Positions 1 through 6,621 of a stretch of DNA of 14,292 nt are shown here, in pieces. The stretch comes from CAZAGT01 sp964484515 (GTDB lineage Bacteria > Desulfobacterota > DSM-4660 > Desulfatiglandales > HGW-15): NCBI GenBank assembly GCA_964484515.1, contig CAZAGT010000107.1:1-14292 (forward strand), written 5' to 3'. A program made the translations under genes and the position numbers. Every line of letters starts with the position of its first letter. Position 1 is the stretch's first letter. A model generated the notes under the pieces. The model searched no databases, was not told the origin of the DNA, and was given only the letters and a program-made list of their open reading frames with translations.

Positions 1-242
1 GCCTCAGCCCAAGAGATCCGCCGCCAGCCCTGGTCGGTTCTTTTCAGGGGGTGCAGGATTCTATCAGGATGATAGGCCAGTTGGGTTATGGCCAACCCTT
101 TGGCGCAGAGGGTCCCGTGACTGATCGGCGATTCGGGATCGCCTTCGATTTTGATGACTTTATTGTCCTTGACGTGGGCGATCACGCCGCAGCCGCCATG
201 ACAACTCCGGCACACGGTCCTGACTTTTCTCAATTCACTCAT
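1..242 (-). CDS. Mo/W-bisPGD oxidoreductase, N-terminal part (runs off left edge)
   Basis: Only the first 80 codons are in the window. The translation from ATG at 242 has the [4Fe-4S] motif of the DMSO-reductase superfamily: C11-x2-C14-x3-C18 and then C46 in the context TLCAKG. After it comes the usual segment 'YHPDRILHPLKR' leading into the bisPGD-binding domain. Family members (formate dehydrogenases, acetylene hydratase, transhydroxylases, other anaerobic dehydrogenases) carry out two-electron redox or hydration at Mo or W. No twin-arginine signal precedes the cluster, so a cytoplasmic enzyme is likely. The start is supported by a purine-rich GATGAGGAC just upstream, and the competing upstream ATG is out of frame and soon stopped. 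The gene is divergent from the MarR regulator, which probably controls it. Substrate cannot be told from this fragment. Confidence 0.88.
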   Translation of the reverse strand, partial: MSELRKVRTVCRSCHGGCGVIAHVKDNKVIKIEGDPESPISHGTLCAKGLAITQLAYHPDRILHPLKRTDQGWRRISWAE

Positions 243-362
243 CGCCGCGTCCTCATCTCTGGGCCTGATTCTCAGTCTGGATGACGTGTCGCGCGGAGTT
301 TTGTCTTGCATCCGCTCTGATTTCCAGCCGGGGGACGTCAGAGAATTCCATCCGACACGTTT

Positions 363-391
363 TTCATAGCGCCCTCGACCAAAAAAGTAAA
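363..391 (-). promoter_or_regulatory. Weak candidate promoter for the Mo oxidoreductase
   Basis: Reading the minus strand, TTTACT (391-386) is followed after 17 nt by TATGAA (368-363). Each hexamer has two mismatches to the sigma70 consensus. The -35 overlaps the left operator-like palindrome, which would fit repression by MarR. A leader of about 115 nt would precede the ATG at 242. Confidence 0.3.
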
Positions 392-415
392 CATATTTTC
401 AGTCAATATGTTGAC
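387..415. promoter_or_regulatory. Two tandem palindromic operator-like sites
   Basis: GTCAATATGTTGAC (402-415) is a 14-bp near-perfect inverted repeat, with 12 of 14 positions symmetric. GTAAACATATTTTC (387-400) matches the reverse complement of that site at 11 of 14 positions. The two sites are 15 bp apart, about one and a half helical turns. A weaker third CATATT core lies at 424-429. Site size and AT-rich core are typical of MarR-family operators. They lie between divergent marR and the Mo oxidoreductase, nearer the latter's presumed promoter. Confidence 0.5.
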
Positions 416-579
416 ATTTTTGGCATATTAAAATTTTGGCCGGCCGGAAGATTTTATCAAATTATTTTCAGAAATTATCTGACCGCCCTTGTCGATCTCT
501 CCTGCGACTCTGGATTAAAAATTGGCCTTCCTTGCTTTTGGGGGATGGGCCTTATTGCGGCCGCCCCCGGCTCATGGGG

Positions 580-608
580 TTGCAATTCACTCACCGGTTT
601 TACATAAT
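580..608 (+). promoter_or_regulatory. Candidate sigma70 promoter of the MarR gene
   Basis: TTGCAA (580-585) and CATAAT (603-608) are separated by exactly 17 nt. Transcription would start near 615, just ahead of the Shine-Dalgarno GGTGGAG (625-631). The rest of the 243-640 gap, outside this promoter and the operator pair, shows nothing I recognise; a GGCCGGCCGG palindrome sits near 438-447. Confidence 0.5.
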
Positions 609-640
609 ATTTTGGCCGGTATTGGGTGGAGTGCGATCCC

Positions 641-1093
641 ATGGTGCAGAGTCGATACGTCAGCGATTTGAGCATCGACGAGAAGGTGCTGATGGGCATC
701 GTCAGGGCGGCGGAGGGTTTCAAGCGGACGCATTCGACTATTTTCCGAAAATATGGACTTTCATTTCCGCAATACAATGTCCTTCGGGTTCTCGAGGCCT
801 CGGAAAATGGACGAAACTACATCCGGGGCGTCAGCAAAATCATGCTCGTGCCCCAGGCCAACATGACCGGCATAGCCAAGAGAATGGAACGCGAAGGATT
901 TTTGCTTCGGACGTCCGACCCCCATGATGAGCGGGTGACCGTGCTTGAGATTACGCCAAAGGGCCAAAAAACCCTGAAAAAAATCGAGAAAGAGAAGGAC
1001 AAGTCCCTGGCGAAGATACTCGAGGACCTCTCCGAAGACGACAAGCTCGAGCTTCTGGCCAAGGTCAAGAAGATTATCAAGAAAAACCGGTAA
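641..1093 (+). CDS. MarR-family transcriptional regulator (150 aa)
   Basis: This is a dimeric winged-helix DNA-binding protein that usually represses neighbouring genes until a small, often aromatic, ligand binds. The sequence has the MarR layout: N-terminal dimerisation helix, helix-turn-helix at about residues 42-87 (LSFPQYNVLRVL... NMTGIAKRMEREG), and the wing with the signature DPHDERVTVLEITPKG at 93-108. A lysine-rich C-terminal helix completes the dimer interface. I chose ATG 641 because GGTGGAG ends 9 nt upstream; an in-frame GTG at 626 has no ribosome-binding site. The gene is divergent from the Mo oxidoreductase and convergent to the molybdenum hydroxylase operon. Operator-like palindromes in the shared upstream gap suggest it regulates the oxidoreductase and perhaps itself. 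Length (about 150 aa) is normal for the family. Confidence 0.9.
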   Translation: MVQSRYVSDLSIDEKVLMGIVRAAEGFKRTHSTIFRKYGLSFPQYNVLRVLEASENGRNYIRGVSKIMLVPQANMTGIAKRMEREGFLLRTSDPHDERVTVLEITPKGQKTLKKIEKEKDKSLAKILEDLSEDDKLELLAKVKKIIKKNR

Positions 1094-1108
1094 GCGGTAA
1101 GTAAGGAC

Positions 1109-1140
1109 GAGGGCGAGCGCCTGACGGCCGCCCCGCCCTC
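1109..1140. terminator. Possible bidirectional terminator between convergent genes
   Basis: A perfect 7-bp stem GAGGGCG/CGCCCTC (1109-1115 and 1134-1140) with an 18-nt GC-rich loop sits in the 75-nt gap between the converging marR and molybdopterin-subunit genes. Neither side has a clean T tract (minus-strand tail GTCCTTACTT), so the call is weak. Confidence 0.35.
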
Positions 1141-1168
1141 TTGGATAAACCACTAAGCAGAGGCGACG

Positions 1169-3469
1169 TTAGGTCTCCGTTTTGGCGCTCCGACGTTTCT
1201 CCTCGAGGGCCTTGAGGATGTTCTCCGGCGTCACGGGGAGCGCATTGAAATCGACCCCGATGGCGTCGTAAATGGCGTTGACGATGGCCGGAGCCGGCGA
1301 CAACTGCGTGCCCTCCCCGGACTCCTTGGCGCCAAAGGGCCCGAGAGGGTCGTCGGTGATGACGTGGATCCCTTCCATCTCCGGCATCTCCATCGTGGTC
1401 GGAAACCCGTAGTCGAGGAAAGAAGGATTCATGACCTGACCCTTTTCGACGACGACGTTTTCATAGAGGGCCTGGCCCATGCCGCCGAGAATGGAGCCCT
1501 CGAGCTGCCCTTCCACCAGGAGAGGATTGATGGGCGTCCCGCAGTCGTGAGCCGTGACCATCTTCAGGACCTTGACCCTGCCCGTCTCGGCGTCCACCTC
1601 CACCTCGGCGGCCTGGGTCATGAAGGAGTAATTGGGCGCGAAGTTGCCGTCTCCTTTGAGCAGGTTGGTCGGCTGCTCGGCGGGCGCCATCCAGGAGCCG
1701 CGGCCGATGATCGGCATGGGAAGATCAGCGTACCTGTACTGCTTGACCGCGTCCAGGTAGGCGAAGCCTCGATCCGGAGACCCCTTGACATAGATTTTCC
1801 TGTCCTTGGCCACGATGTCTTCGGGATTGGCCTCCAGCCTTTGAGCGACGAACTGGAAGAGTTTGCTCCGCAGTGAAATAGCGGCCAGTCTGGCCGCGTT
1901 GCCCGCTCTGACCGTGACCCCGCTCCCGAAAGTGCCGGGGTCCAAGGGGGTGATGCCCGTGTCGGCGGCGATGACCCTGACGTCTTCCAAAGACACGCCG
2001 AGCTCTTCGGCCACGATCTGGGCGATGACCGTTTCAGCCCCCTGGCCGATGTCCGCGGCGCCGGTGAGGACCGTCACCGCCCCGTCCTGGCCGAGCTGGA
2101 CCACCGCGCCGGAGCTAAGATGGGCCATGTTGCTCACCCCACTAGGGAAAGAAGCCCCGCCCAGGCCCACGCCTCGCCCAAAAGGCATTTTTCCTCTCTT
2201 TTCTTTCCAACCGATGGCTTCGGCGGCTTTCTGGACGCTTTCGGCGAATCCGCAGGTGTTGATGATGAATCCTCCGGGGTGATCCTCGCCGGCCTGAATG
2301 CTGTTTTTGATTCGCAGCTCCACCGGGTCCATGCCCATGCGCGCTCCGATCATGTCTATCTGGCGCTCCACGGCGAAGCGGGCCTGGGGGATGCCGTGCC
2401 CCCGCATGGCCCCGCCGACCGGCTTGTTGGTATAGACGTGGTAGCCCTCGTAGATGAGGTTGGGGACGTGATAGGGCAGCATGAGAAAATAGCACGACAG
2501 GGTGATCATCAAAGGCGCGGTGCTGTTGTAGGCTCCGCCGTCGGCGTAAGCCCAGAATCGCTGGGCGTGAATCGTGCCGTCCTTCTTCATCCCCGTCTTG
2601 ACCGTGACGTACATGGGATGCCTCTGCCGGGTGGCGATGAAGACCTCTTCCCGTTCGTAGACGAACTTGACCGGCCTTCCGAGCGCCCTAGCAAGCCAGC
2701 AAGCGCAGAAGTCTTTGGAGAACATGTCGATCTTCCCGCCAAAACCTCCGCCCACCTTTGGCTTGATGACCCGAATCTTGCTCTCTGGGATGAGGATCGT
2801 CGTGGACAGGTTTCGCCGCAGGAAGAAAGGGATCTGGGTCGAGGACCAGATGACCATCTCGCCCCTCAAAGGATCAAACTGAGCCACCGCGGCGTGGGGC
2901 TCGAGCGGGGCGTGATTGACCGCCTGGGAGTAGAAGGTGTCTTCAAAGACTTCATCGCAGTCGTCAAAGGCCTTTTCGCCTTCGCCAAACTCCTTGTAAA
3001 TGGAGGCCGAGATGTTGTTCGGGACGTCGTCATGAACCAGCGGCGCTCCTTCCTTCATGGCTTCCAGGGGATCGAAGACGGCCGGAAGCTCCTCATACTC
3101 GACGCGGATCAGCTCCAGGGCCTCCTCGGCCGTTTCAGGGTCCACGGCGCAGACAGCCGCCACCCCGTCGCCGATATATCTCACCTTCTCCTTGGCCAGG
3201 GCGTATTCATCCTTGGCCTTGGGGACGATGCCGTATTTCCTGTCCGGGATGTCTTGGCCGGTGATGACGCCCTTGACCCCGCTCAGCTTGGCCGCCCTTG
3301 AAGTGTCGATGTTGAGTATTTTGGCGTGTGGCAGATGGCTTCGCAGAATCCGGCCGTGCAGCATCCCTGGCAGAATGATGTCATCCGTGAACTGCGCCGC
3401 TCCCTTGACCTTGGCTCCAGCATCGATCATGGGCAGCTTTGCCCCGACGACTGACAAATCCCTTTCCAT
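1169..3469 (-). CDS. hcrA: Molybdopterin-binding large subunit, 4-hydroxybenzoyl-CoA reductase type (766 aa)
   Basis: This is the catalytic subunit of a xanthine-oxidase-family molybdenum enzyme, carrying the Mo-MCD cofactor. Visible family motifs are the N-terminal hammerhead domain (residues ~15-130), EPHAAVA near 190, the cofactor segment VGGGFGGK near 240, VGGAMRGHG near 350, GAADIGQG near 475, and GAKESGEG at 713-720. In the last, E716 corresponds to the conserved active-site glutamate. The length is close to the ~769 aa I recall for HcrA of Thauera. ATG 3469 has GGAGG at 6 nt spacing, placed inside the end of the preceding gene, with a 1-nt gap between the genes. It is the last gene of the operon. 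With partner subunits of HcrB and HcrC type, the best guess is reductive dehydroxylation of 4-hydroxybenzoyl-CoA or a related acyl-CoA. The exact substrate is inferred; a xanthine- or aldehyde-type enzyme is less likely. Confidence 0.88.
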   Translation of the reverse strand: MERDLSVVGAKLPMIDAGAKVKGAAQFTDDIILPGMLHGRILRSHLPHAKILNIDTSRAAKLSGVKGVITGQDIPDRKYGIVPKAKDEYALAKEKVRYIGDGVAAVCAVDPETAEEALELIRVEYEELPAVFDPLEAMKEGAPLVHDDVPNNISASIYKEFGEGEKAFDDCDEVFEDTFYSQAVNHAPLEPHAAVAQFDPLRGEMVIWSSTQIPFFLRRNLSTTILIPESKIRVIKPKVGGGFGGKIDMFSKDFCACWLARALGRPVKFVYEREEVFIATRQRHPMYVTVKTGMKKDGTIHAQRFWAYADGGAYNSTAPLMITLSCYFLMLPYHVPNLIYEGYHVYTNKPVGGAMRGHGIPQARFAVERQIDMIGARMGMDPVELRIKNSIQAGEDHPGGFIINTCGFAESVQKAAEAIGWKEKRGKMPFGRGVGLGGASFPSGVSNMAHLSSGAVVQLGQDGAVTVLTGAADIGQGAETVIAQIVAEELGVSLEDVRVIAADTGITPLDPGTFGSGVTVRAGNAARLAAISLRSKLFQFVAQRLEANPEDIVAKDRKIYVKGSPDRGFAYLDAVKQYRYADLPMPIIGRGSWMAPAEQPTNLLKGDGNFAPNYSFMTQAAEVEVDAETGRVKVLKMVTAHDCGTPINPLLVEGQLEGSILGGMGQALYENVVVEKGQVMNPSFLDYGFPTTMEMPEMEGIHVITDDPLGPFGAKESGEGTQLSPAPAIVNAIYDAIGVDFNALPVTPENILKALEEKRRSAKTET

Positions 3470-3470
3470 T

Positions 3471-3947
3471 TTATTCCTCCCGCCCGCTCAGACCGGCGAC
3501 GCTCGAGACGGCTTCGACGATCTTTTTGTATCCCGTGCAGCGGCACAGATTGCCGGCCATTTTTTTCTTTATGCTGGCCTCGTCGGGCTCCGCCTCTTCA
3601 TCAAGGATGGCCTTGGCCGTCAGAATCATGCCCGGAGTGCAAAATCCACACTGGAGCGCGCCCGTCTCAATGAAGGCCTTCTGGAGAGGGTGAAGCTCGC
3701 CTCCCTGGGCCAGGCCTTCGATGGTGACGATCTCCTTCCCGGCCGCATCCACGGCGAGCATCAGACAAGAAAGGTGGGCGTGGCCGTCGACGAGCACCGT
3801 GCAGGCCCCGCACGCGCCCAGGTCGCAGCCCTTTTTGGTGCCCATGAGACCCAGTTTCTCTCTCAGGACTTCGAGAAGGGTTTCGTTCGGCGAGATCAAT
3901 AAGTCGTAAGTGTCTCCATTAATACGCAAAGCGACGGCATGCTTCAT
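3471..3947 (-). CDS. hcrC: 2x[2Fe-2S] small subunit of the molybdenum hydroxylase (158 aa)
   Basis: This is the electron-transfer subunit between the Mo site and the FAD/[4Fe-4S] subunit. The N-terminal plant-ferredoxin-type cluster is bound by C41, C46, C49 and C61 (GCDLGACGAC...SC). The C-terminal four-helix cluster is bound by C100, C103, C135 and C137 (QCGFCTPGM...NLCRCTGY). All eight ligands are present and the length is normal for the family (about 160 aa). An in-frame GTG at 3956 would overlap the upstream stop, but it abuts the Shine-Dalgarno. GGAGG (3960-3956) is ideally placed 8 nt before ATG 3947, so I use 3947. The gene follows the FAD subunit by 5 nt and precedes the large subunit by 1 nt, which indicates one transcript with coupled translation. 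Confidence 0.92.
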   Translation of the reverse strand: MKHAVALRINGDTYDLLISPNETLLEVLREKLGLMGTKKGCDLGACGACTVLVDGHAHLSCLMLAVDAAGKEIVTIEGLAQGGELHPLQKAFIETGALQCGFCTPGMILTAKAILDEEAEPDEASIKKKMAGNLCRCTGYKKIVEAVSSVAGLSGREE

Positions 3948-3952
3948 CGCTC

Positions 3953-4921
3953 TCACCTCCCCGCGGCCTGATTTATCATGGTCTTAAAAAGAAGCCCCAT
4001 CATTTTTCTCTTGTAAGACGAGGGATAAACCGACGTGTTCACCGGTTTGGCCTCCTCCAGGACGAGGCTGGCGGCGGCGGCCAGGGATTCCTGGTCAAAG
4101 GCCCCGCCTTGGAGGAGTCGCTCCGCCTTTCTGGCCCTGAGGGGTTTTTGGTCCACGGCACTCAAGGCGAAGCGGAATTCCTTTCTGTCCGGGGAGGCCC
4201 ACAGGGCAGCCCCGACGATGGGAAAGTCAATGCTCTCCCGGTTGGCCAATTTCCGATACATGGACAGGCCTTCCATTGCCTCCTCGGGTATGATGATCTG
4301 CGTTAAAATCTCTCCTCGCTTCAAACTGAGGGGCTTTTTCCCATCTCCGCTGAAGAGGCTTTCCAGGTCCACTTCCCTGGAGCCTTCTTGACTCTCCAGC
4401 AAGGCCTTGGCGTTCATCACCAGCAGCGCCGGGGCCGTATCGCCGCAATAGGACGAATAACAGATGTTTTTCTGCCTGACCACGTGGCACATCTCCCCGC
4501 CGGCCTTGAAGCACAACTCCCTCGAGCTTCGCCACCACTTCGACTGGTTGAAGTACTTGCACCTGTTCTGCTGACAGATGTTGCCGCCGAGGGTGCCCAT
4601 GGTCTGGTGATGATAGGAGCCCACCAAGGAAGCGGCCGATGCGAGGGCGGGCGCTTTTTCAAGAATGTCAGGGTCGTCATAGATCTTCTTCAGCGGGGTC
4701 AGGGGGCCTATCCTCACCGCCCCATTGTCGAGGCGGATGTAGTCGAGCCCCTCCACCTTCTTGAGGTTGACCACCACCTTGGGCACCTCGACCCGGTGCT
4801 TCATGTTGACCAGCAGATCCGTTCCGCCGGCGAGTATTCTGGCGTCCGCCTCCTGGCTCAAGATGGAGGACGCCTCCTTGAGATCCTTTGGCTCGGCGTA
4901 TTCAAACTTTGGCAGCCTCAT
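3953..4921 (-). CDS. hcrB: FAD- and [4Fe-4S]-binding medium subunit, 4-hydroxybenzoyl-CoA reductase beta type (322 aa)
   Basis: FAD binding is shown by ILAGGTDLLVNMK (29-41) and TMGTLGGNI (107-115), standard for the CODH medium-subunit family. The distinguishing feature is an insertion of about 40 residues with C121, C137, C145 and C154, spaced C-x15-C-x7-C-x8-C. In the Thauera HBCR beta subunit the extra [4Fe-4S] cluster is, as I recall, bound by C122, C138, C146 and C155, which is exactly this spacing shifted by one. Ordinary xanthine and CO dehydrogenase medium subunits lack this insertion. The extra cluster is thought to let the enzyme run reductively using low-potential ferredoxin. Two further cysteines (C116, C159) flank it. 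ATG 4921 has AGGAG at 7 nt. It is the first structural gene of the operon, 121 nt after the IclR gene on the same strand. Confidence 0.9.
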   Translation of the reverse strand: MRLPKFEYAEPKDLKEASSILSQEADARILAGGTDLLVNMKHRVEVPKVVVNLKKVEGLDYIRLDNGAVRIGPLTPLKKIYDDPDILEKAPALASAASLVGSYHHQTMGTLGGNICQQNRCKYFNQSKWWRSSRELCFKAGGEMCHVVRQKNICYSSYCGDTAPALLVMNAKALLESQEGSREVDLESLFSGDGKKPLSLKRGEILTQIIIPEEAMEGLSMYRKLANRESIDFPIVGAALWASPDRKEFRFALSAVDQKPLRARKAERLLQGGAFDQESLAAAASLVLEEAKPVNTSVYPSSYKRKMMGLLFKTMINQAAGR

Positions 4922-5022
4922 AGATCATCTCCTGAATCTGGACGTTCTTGGGGTGATTTTTTTCTATGATGACTTTCTTTAATTCCTGCCAGAGACTCGT
5001 TCTTCTCGATCATCCCCTGCAT
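4918..5022 (-). other. Possible 34-codon leader ORF or frameshifted gene remnant
   Basis: Between the IclR gene and the FAD subunit lies an ATG at 5022 preceded by GGGAGG and AAAGGAAG. Its reading frame stops at TGA 4920-4918, overlapping the FAD-subunit start as ATGA. The peptide in this frame is not protein-like after about residue 12 (basic, proline-rich). The +1 frame reads much more like protein (ELKKVIIEKNHPKNV and onward) and ends at 4902 inside the FAD gene. This could be a small gene broken by a frameshift, a coupling leader, or chance. Confidence 0.25.
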
Positions 5023-5042
5023 CTTCCTTTAAACCTCCCGGC

Positions 5043-5813
5043 TCATTCCAGGGAAAATCGGGGTTCGATCCTTTTGGCCATCTCCGCCAGCAAGGACCGG
5101 AAGGACGGCAGGACCTCGTCCTTGATCTGACTCTTCAGACCCACGACCCATATGCCCGCCTGCAGATTGTCTCGATGGAGGCGCAGAGGCACGGCCAAGG
5201 CCCTGACGCCTTCGATGTATTCCTCGTCGTCAAAGGCGAATCCTTCCTCCCGGGCCGCTCTGACCATCTCCTTGTACCTTTTCTTGTCAATGCAGGAGGA
5301 GGGAGTGAATCTCTTCAGCTCGTTCCGGGAGAGGATGTCGTCCAGTTCGGCCTCAGGAAGCTGGGAGAGGAGCACCTTTCCTCCTGCTCCGGCCAGAAGA
5401 GGTATTCTCATGCCCGTATCCGAGGACACCTTGATGTCCTCGGGTGAATCGATTTTGTCAAGAATCACCGCCCGCCCCCCCGAACGGACGCCCAGGAACA
5501 CCGACAGCCTCGTCTGGCGGTTGATCTCCTCCAGATAGGGGCGCACGGTGGAGATCAATGCCGAGCCGTGGCCGGCCGATTTTCCGAGGGCATAAAGCCT
5601 CGCGCCCAAACGATATCTGTTTTCCGCGGCGTATTCGAGTATCTCTAGATCAGTCAGCGTGTGAACGAGGTTGTAGACCGTGCTTTTGTTGTAATTTAAA
5701 CTTCTGGCCAGCGCGCTTATGCTGAGCGGCCGCTCCGAGCGAGCCAGAAGGTCCAGCATGCCAAAGCACTTGTCCACCGCCGGCACTTTCCTGAATGTTC
5801 TTTTTTTGTTCAT
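5043..5813 (-). CDS. IclR-family transcriptional regulator (256 aa)
   Basis: This is a DNA-binding regulator with an N-terminal winged helix-turn-helix (about residues 10-72: VPAVDKCFGMLDLL... SISALARSLNYNKSTVYNLVHTL...YRLG) and a C-terminal GAF-like effector domain (about 85-250). The effector domain shows the family landmarks FLGVRSGG, IPLLAGAGGKVLL, GFAFDDEEYIEGVRALAVPL and AGIWVVG. IclR proteins commonly sense aromatic or central-metabolite ligands, and this one sits directly upstream of the HBCR-type operon on the same strand, so it is probably its activator or repressor. ATG 5813 is preferred over the in-frame TTG at 5852: the 13 extra residues are cysteine-rich and read through palindromic DNA. 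Neither start has a clear Shine-Dalgarno, so the 5' end is uncertain. The length is typical (250-270 aa). Confidence 0.9.
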   Translation of the reverse strand: MNKKRTFRKVPAVDKCFGMLDLLARSERPLSISALARSLNYNKSTVYNLVHTLTDLEILEYAAENRYRLGARLYALGKSAGHGSALISTVRPYLEEINRQTRLSVFLGVRSGGRAVILDKIDSPEDIKVSSDTGMRIPLLAGAGGKVLLSQLPEAELDDILSRNELKRFTPSSCIDKKRYKEMVRAAREEGFAFDDEEYIEGVRALAVPLRLHRDNLQAGIWVVGLKSQIKDEVLPSFRSLLAEMAKRIEPRFSLE

Positions 5814-5820
5814 TTGTCTA

Positions 5821-5850
5821 CATATGCAACATATGTTCTCTATGGAGAAC
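5821..5850. promoter_or_regulatory. Palindromic operator candidates at the IclR gene start
   Basis: GTTCTCTATGGAGAAC (5835-5850) is a 16-bp inverted repeat, symmetric at 14 of 16 positions. Adjacent to it, two CATATG-like halves (5821-5835) form a second imperfect palindrome. On the minus strand a -35-like TTGACC lies at 5862-5857, so the palindromes would sit in the promoter just before the ATG at 5813. This is a natural autoregulatory site. Confidence 0.4.
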
Positions 5851-5868
5851 AAAGAGGGTCAACAAAAC

Positions 5869-5891
5869 GCCCTGGTGTAATACCGCAGGGC
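5869..5891 (-). terminator. Possible terminator for the leftward accessory operon
   Basis: GCCCTG (5869-5874) pairs with CAGGGC (5886-5891) around an 11-nt loop. On the minus strand the hairpin is followed by GTTTTGTT. It could stop read-through from the helicase operon before the IclR gene. Confidence 0.35.
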
Positions 5892-6108
5892 CCAAAACAA
5901 AAATTTCCACCGCAGCCGCCCCCTCTTGGCTCGGTTTTTTGTCAAAGGCGGCTAAAGATATTTTGCTTCACCCCCTCCTCAGCCCAAAAATACCCCCGAT
6001 GGTAATTGTCCTTGACGCTTGGCCTTTTTAAAGAACTCCCCGCCAGCCTGATGCCTTCACAAGGCTCTGCGGCGCCTCCACGCCAAGTAAATTTATTATT
6101 TCAAACAA
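5892..6108. other. Intergenic stretch without recognisable genes
   Basis: No convincing coding sequence on either strand. The only structure I see is a 7-bp inverted repeat AGCCGCC/GGCGGCT (5914-5920 and 5947-5953) around a T6 run. It forms the left flank of direct-repeat copy A. Confidence 0.5.
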
Positions 6109-6228
6109 TTAAAGATGATTAATGACCTATCTGTTGGTATCACAGCTATGACATATAATTAATTAATAGATTAACCAACAAACAAAGTCAAGCCAAAACC
6201 GATCGCTCAGGCCCTCGGATCACCCGCC
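6109..6228 (+). repeat. Long direct repeat, copy A (left end of accessory module)
   Basis: These 120 bp recur at 10654-10777 in the same orientation. I count 7 substitutions (6 of them transitions) plus one 4-nt ATTA indel, about 94% identity. The repeat starts at TTAAAGATG and ends at CACCCGCC. Inside it GTTGGT and ACCAAC form 6-bp inverted arms about 40 nt apart around AT-rich TAATTAATTAAT. Its last nine bases contain the stop codon and the last two codons of the coiled-coil gene, so the repeat edge falls within that gene. Confidence 0.93.
6195..6218 (-). terminator. Terminator-like hairpin after the coiled-coil gene
   Basis: Just after the stop codon the minus strand can fold CCGA...TCGG with an inner GC stem (6218-6199), followed by TTTTGG. 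The same hairpin in repeat copy B (10748-10767) is stronger because CGC/GCG pairs there; copy A has a C instead of G at one position. Confidence 0.4.
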
Positions 6229-6621
6229 CGCCACCAGTATCTTGTAGAGGATAACGAATACCACTATCGAAGTGATCATCACAAATGCCATAGTTGTGAT
6301 TTGTCGCATTTTGGCCCCTCTCGCGATACTGTCATGCTGATCCCTAAACTCTTTGATTTCCGTCGCCAGTTGCGAAATCTCTTCAATCAGCTTATTGAAT
6401 TGTTCGCTGAGGTCTGTTGAATCGAGTTTGGCAACGACAGCGCCGCATTGAGAGGAGAAACGGTCGGTGGCCTCGACCACCCGCTGAGCGCTGGCAATTA
6501 CCGCTTTCGCCTGAGTTTGCGCGCCTTGGAGCAAGTTGGCGGCATTTCGCATACGCTTGAGTTCCGAGGCGATGCTCTGGATGCTTTGCTCAGCTTCAAG
6601 AATCCGGTCCGTATCAGGCAT
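6220..6621 (-). CDS. Tail-anchored coiled-coil protein, partner of the nuclease-helicase (133 aa)
   Basis: I do not recognise the family. Residues ~5-100 are almost continuous amphipathic helix rich in A, E, Q, K and S (SIQSIASELKRMRNAA, IEEISQLATEIKEFRDQ), which suggests a coiled coil. Residues ~108-127 form one hydrophobic segment (TTMAFVMITSIVVFVILYKI) followed by only a handful of residues, so the protein is probably tail-anchored with its helical part in the cytoplasm. ATG 6621 has AAGGAG at 7 nt and overlaps the end of the helicase gene by 8 nt, so the two are translationally coupled and probably act together. The last two codons and the stop lie in direct repeat A. By analogy with membrane-anchored partners in defence systems it could tether the nuclease-helicase or act as an effector; this is inference only. 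Confidence 0.82.
   Translation of the reverse strand: MPDTDRILEAEQSIQSIASELKRMRNAANLLQGAQTQAKAVIASAQRVVEATDRFSSQCGAVVAKLDSTDLSEQFNKLIEEISQLATEIKEFRDQHDSIARGAKMRQITTMAFVMITSIVVFVILYKILVAGG

Noticed and set aside
641..1093. Start of marR at GTG 626
   Set aside because: It has no ribosome-binding sequence, while ATG 641 has GGTGGAG at good spacing.
2120..3301. Long plus-strand open frame (393 aa) opposite the molybdopterin subunit
   Set aside because: It is antisense to a gene with clear family motifs. Its translation is rich in H, R, D and G with no recognisable domain, as expected from the complementary frame of a GC-rich gene.
3471..3956. GTG start at 3956 for the [2Fe-2S] subunit
   Set aside because: The Shine-Dalgarno GGAGG ends exactly at the GTG, leaving no spacing, whereas ATG 3947 has 8 nt.
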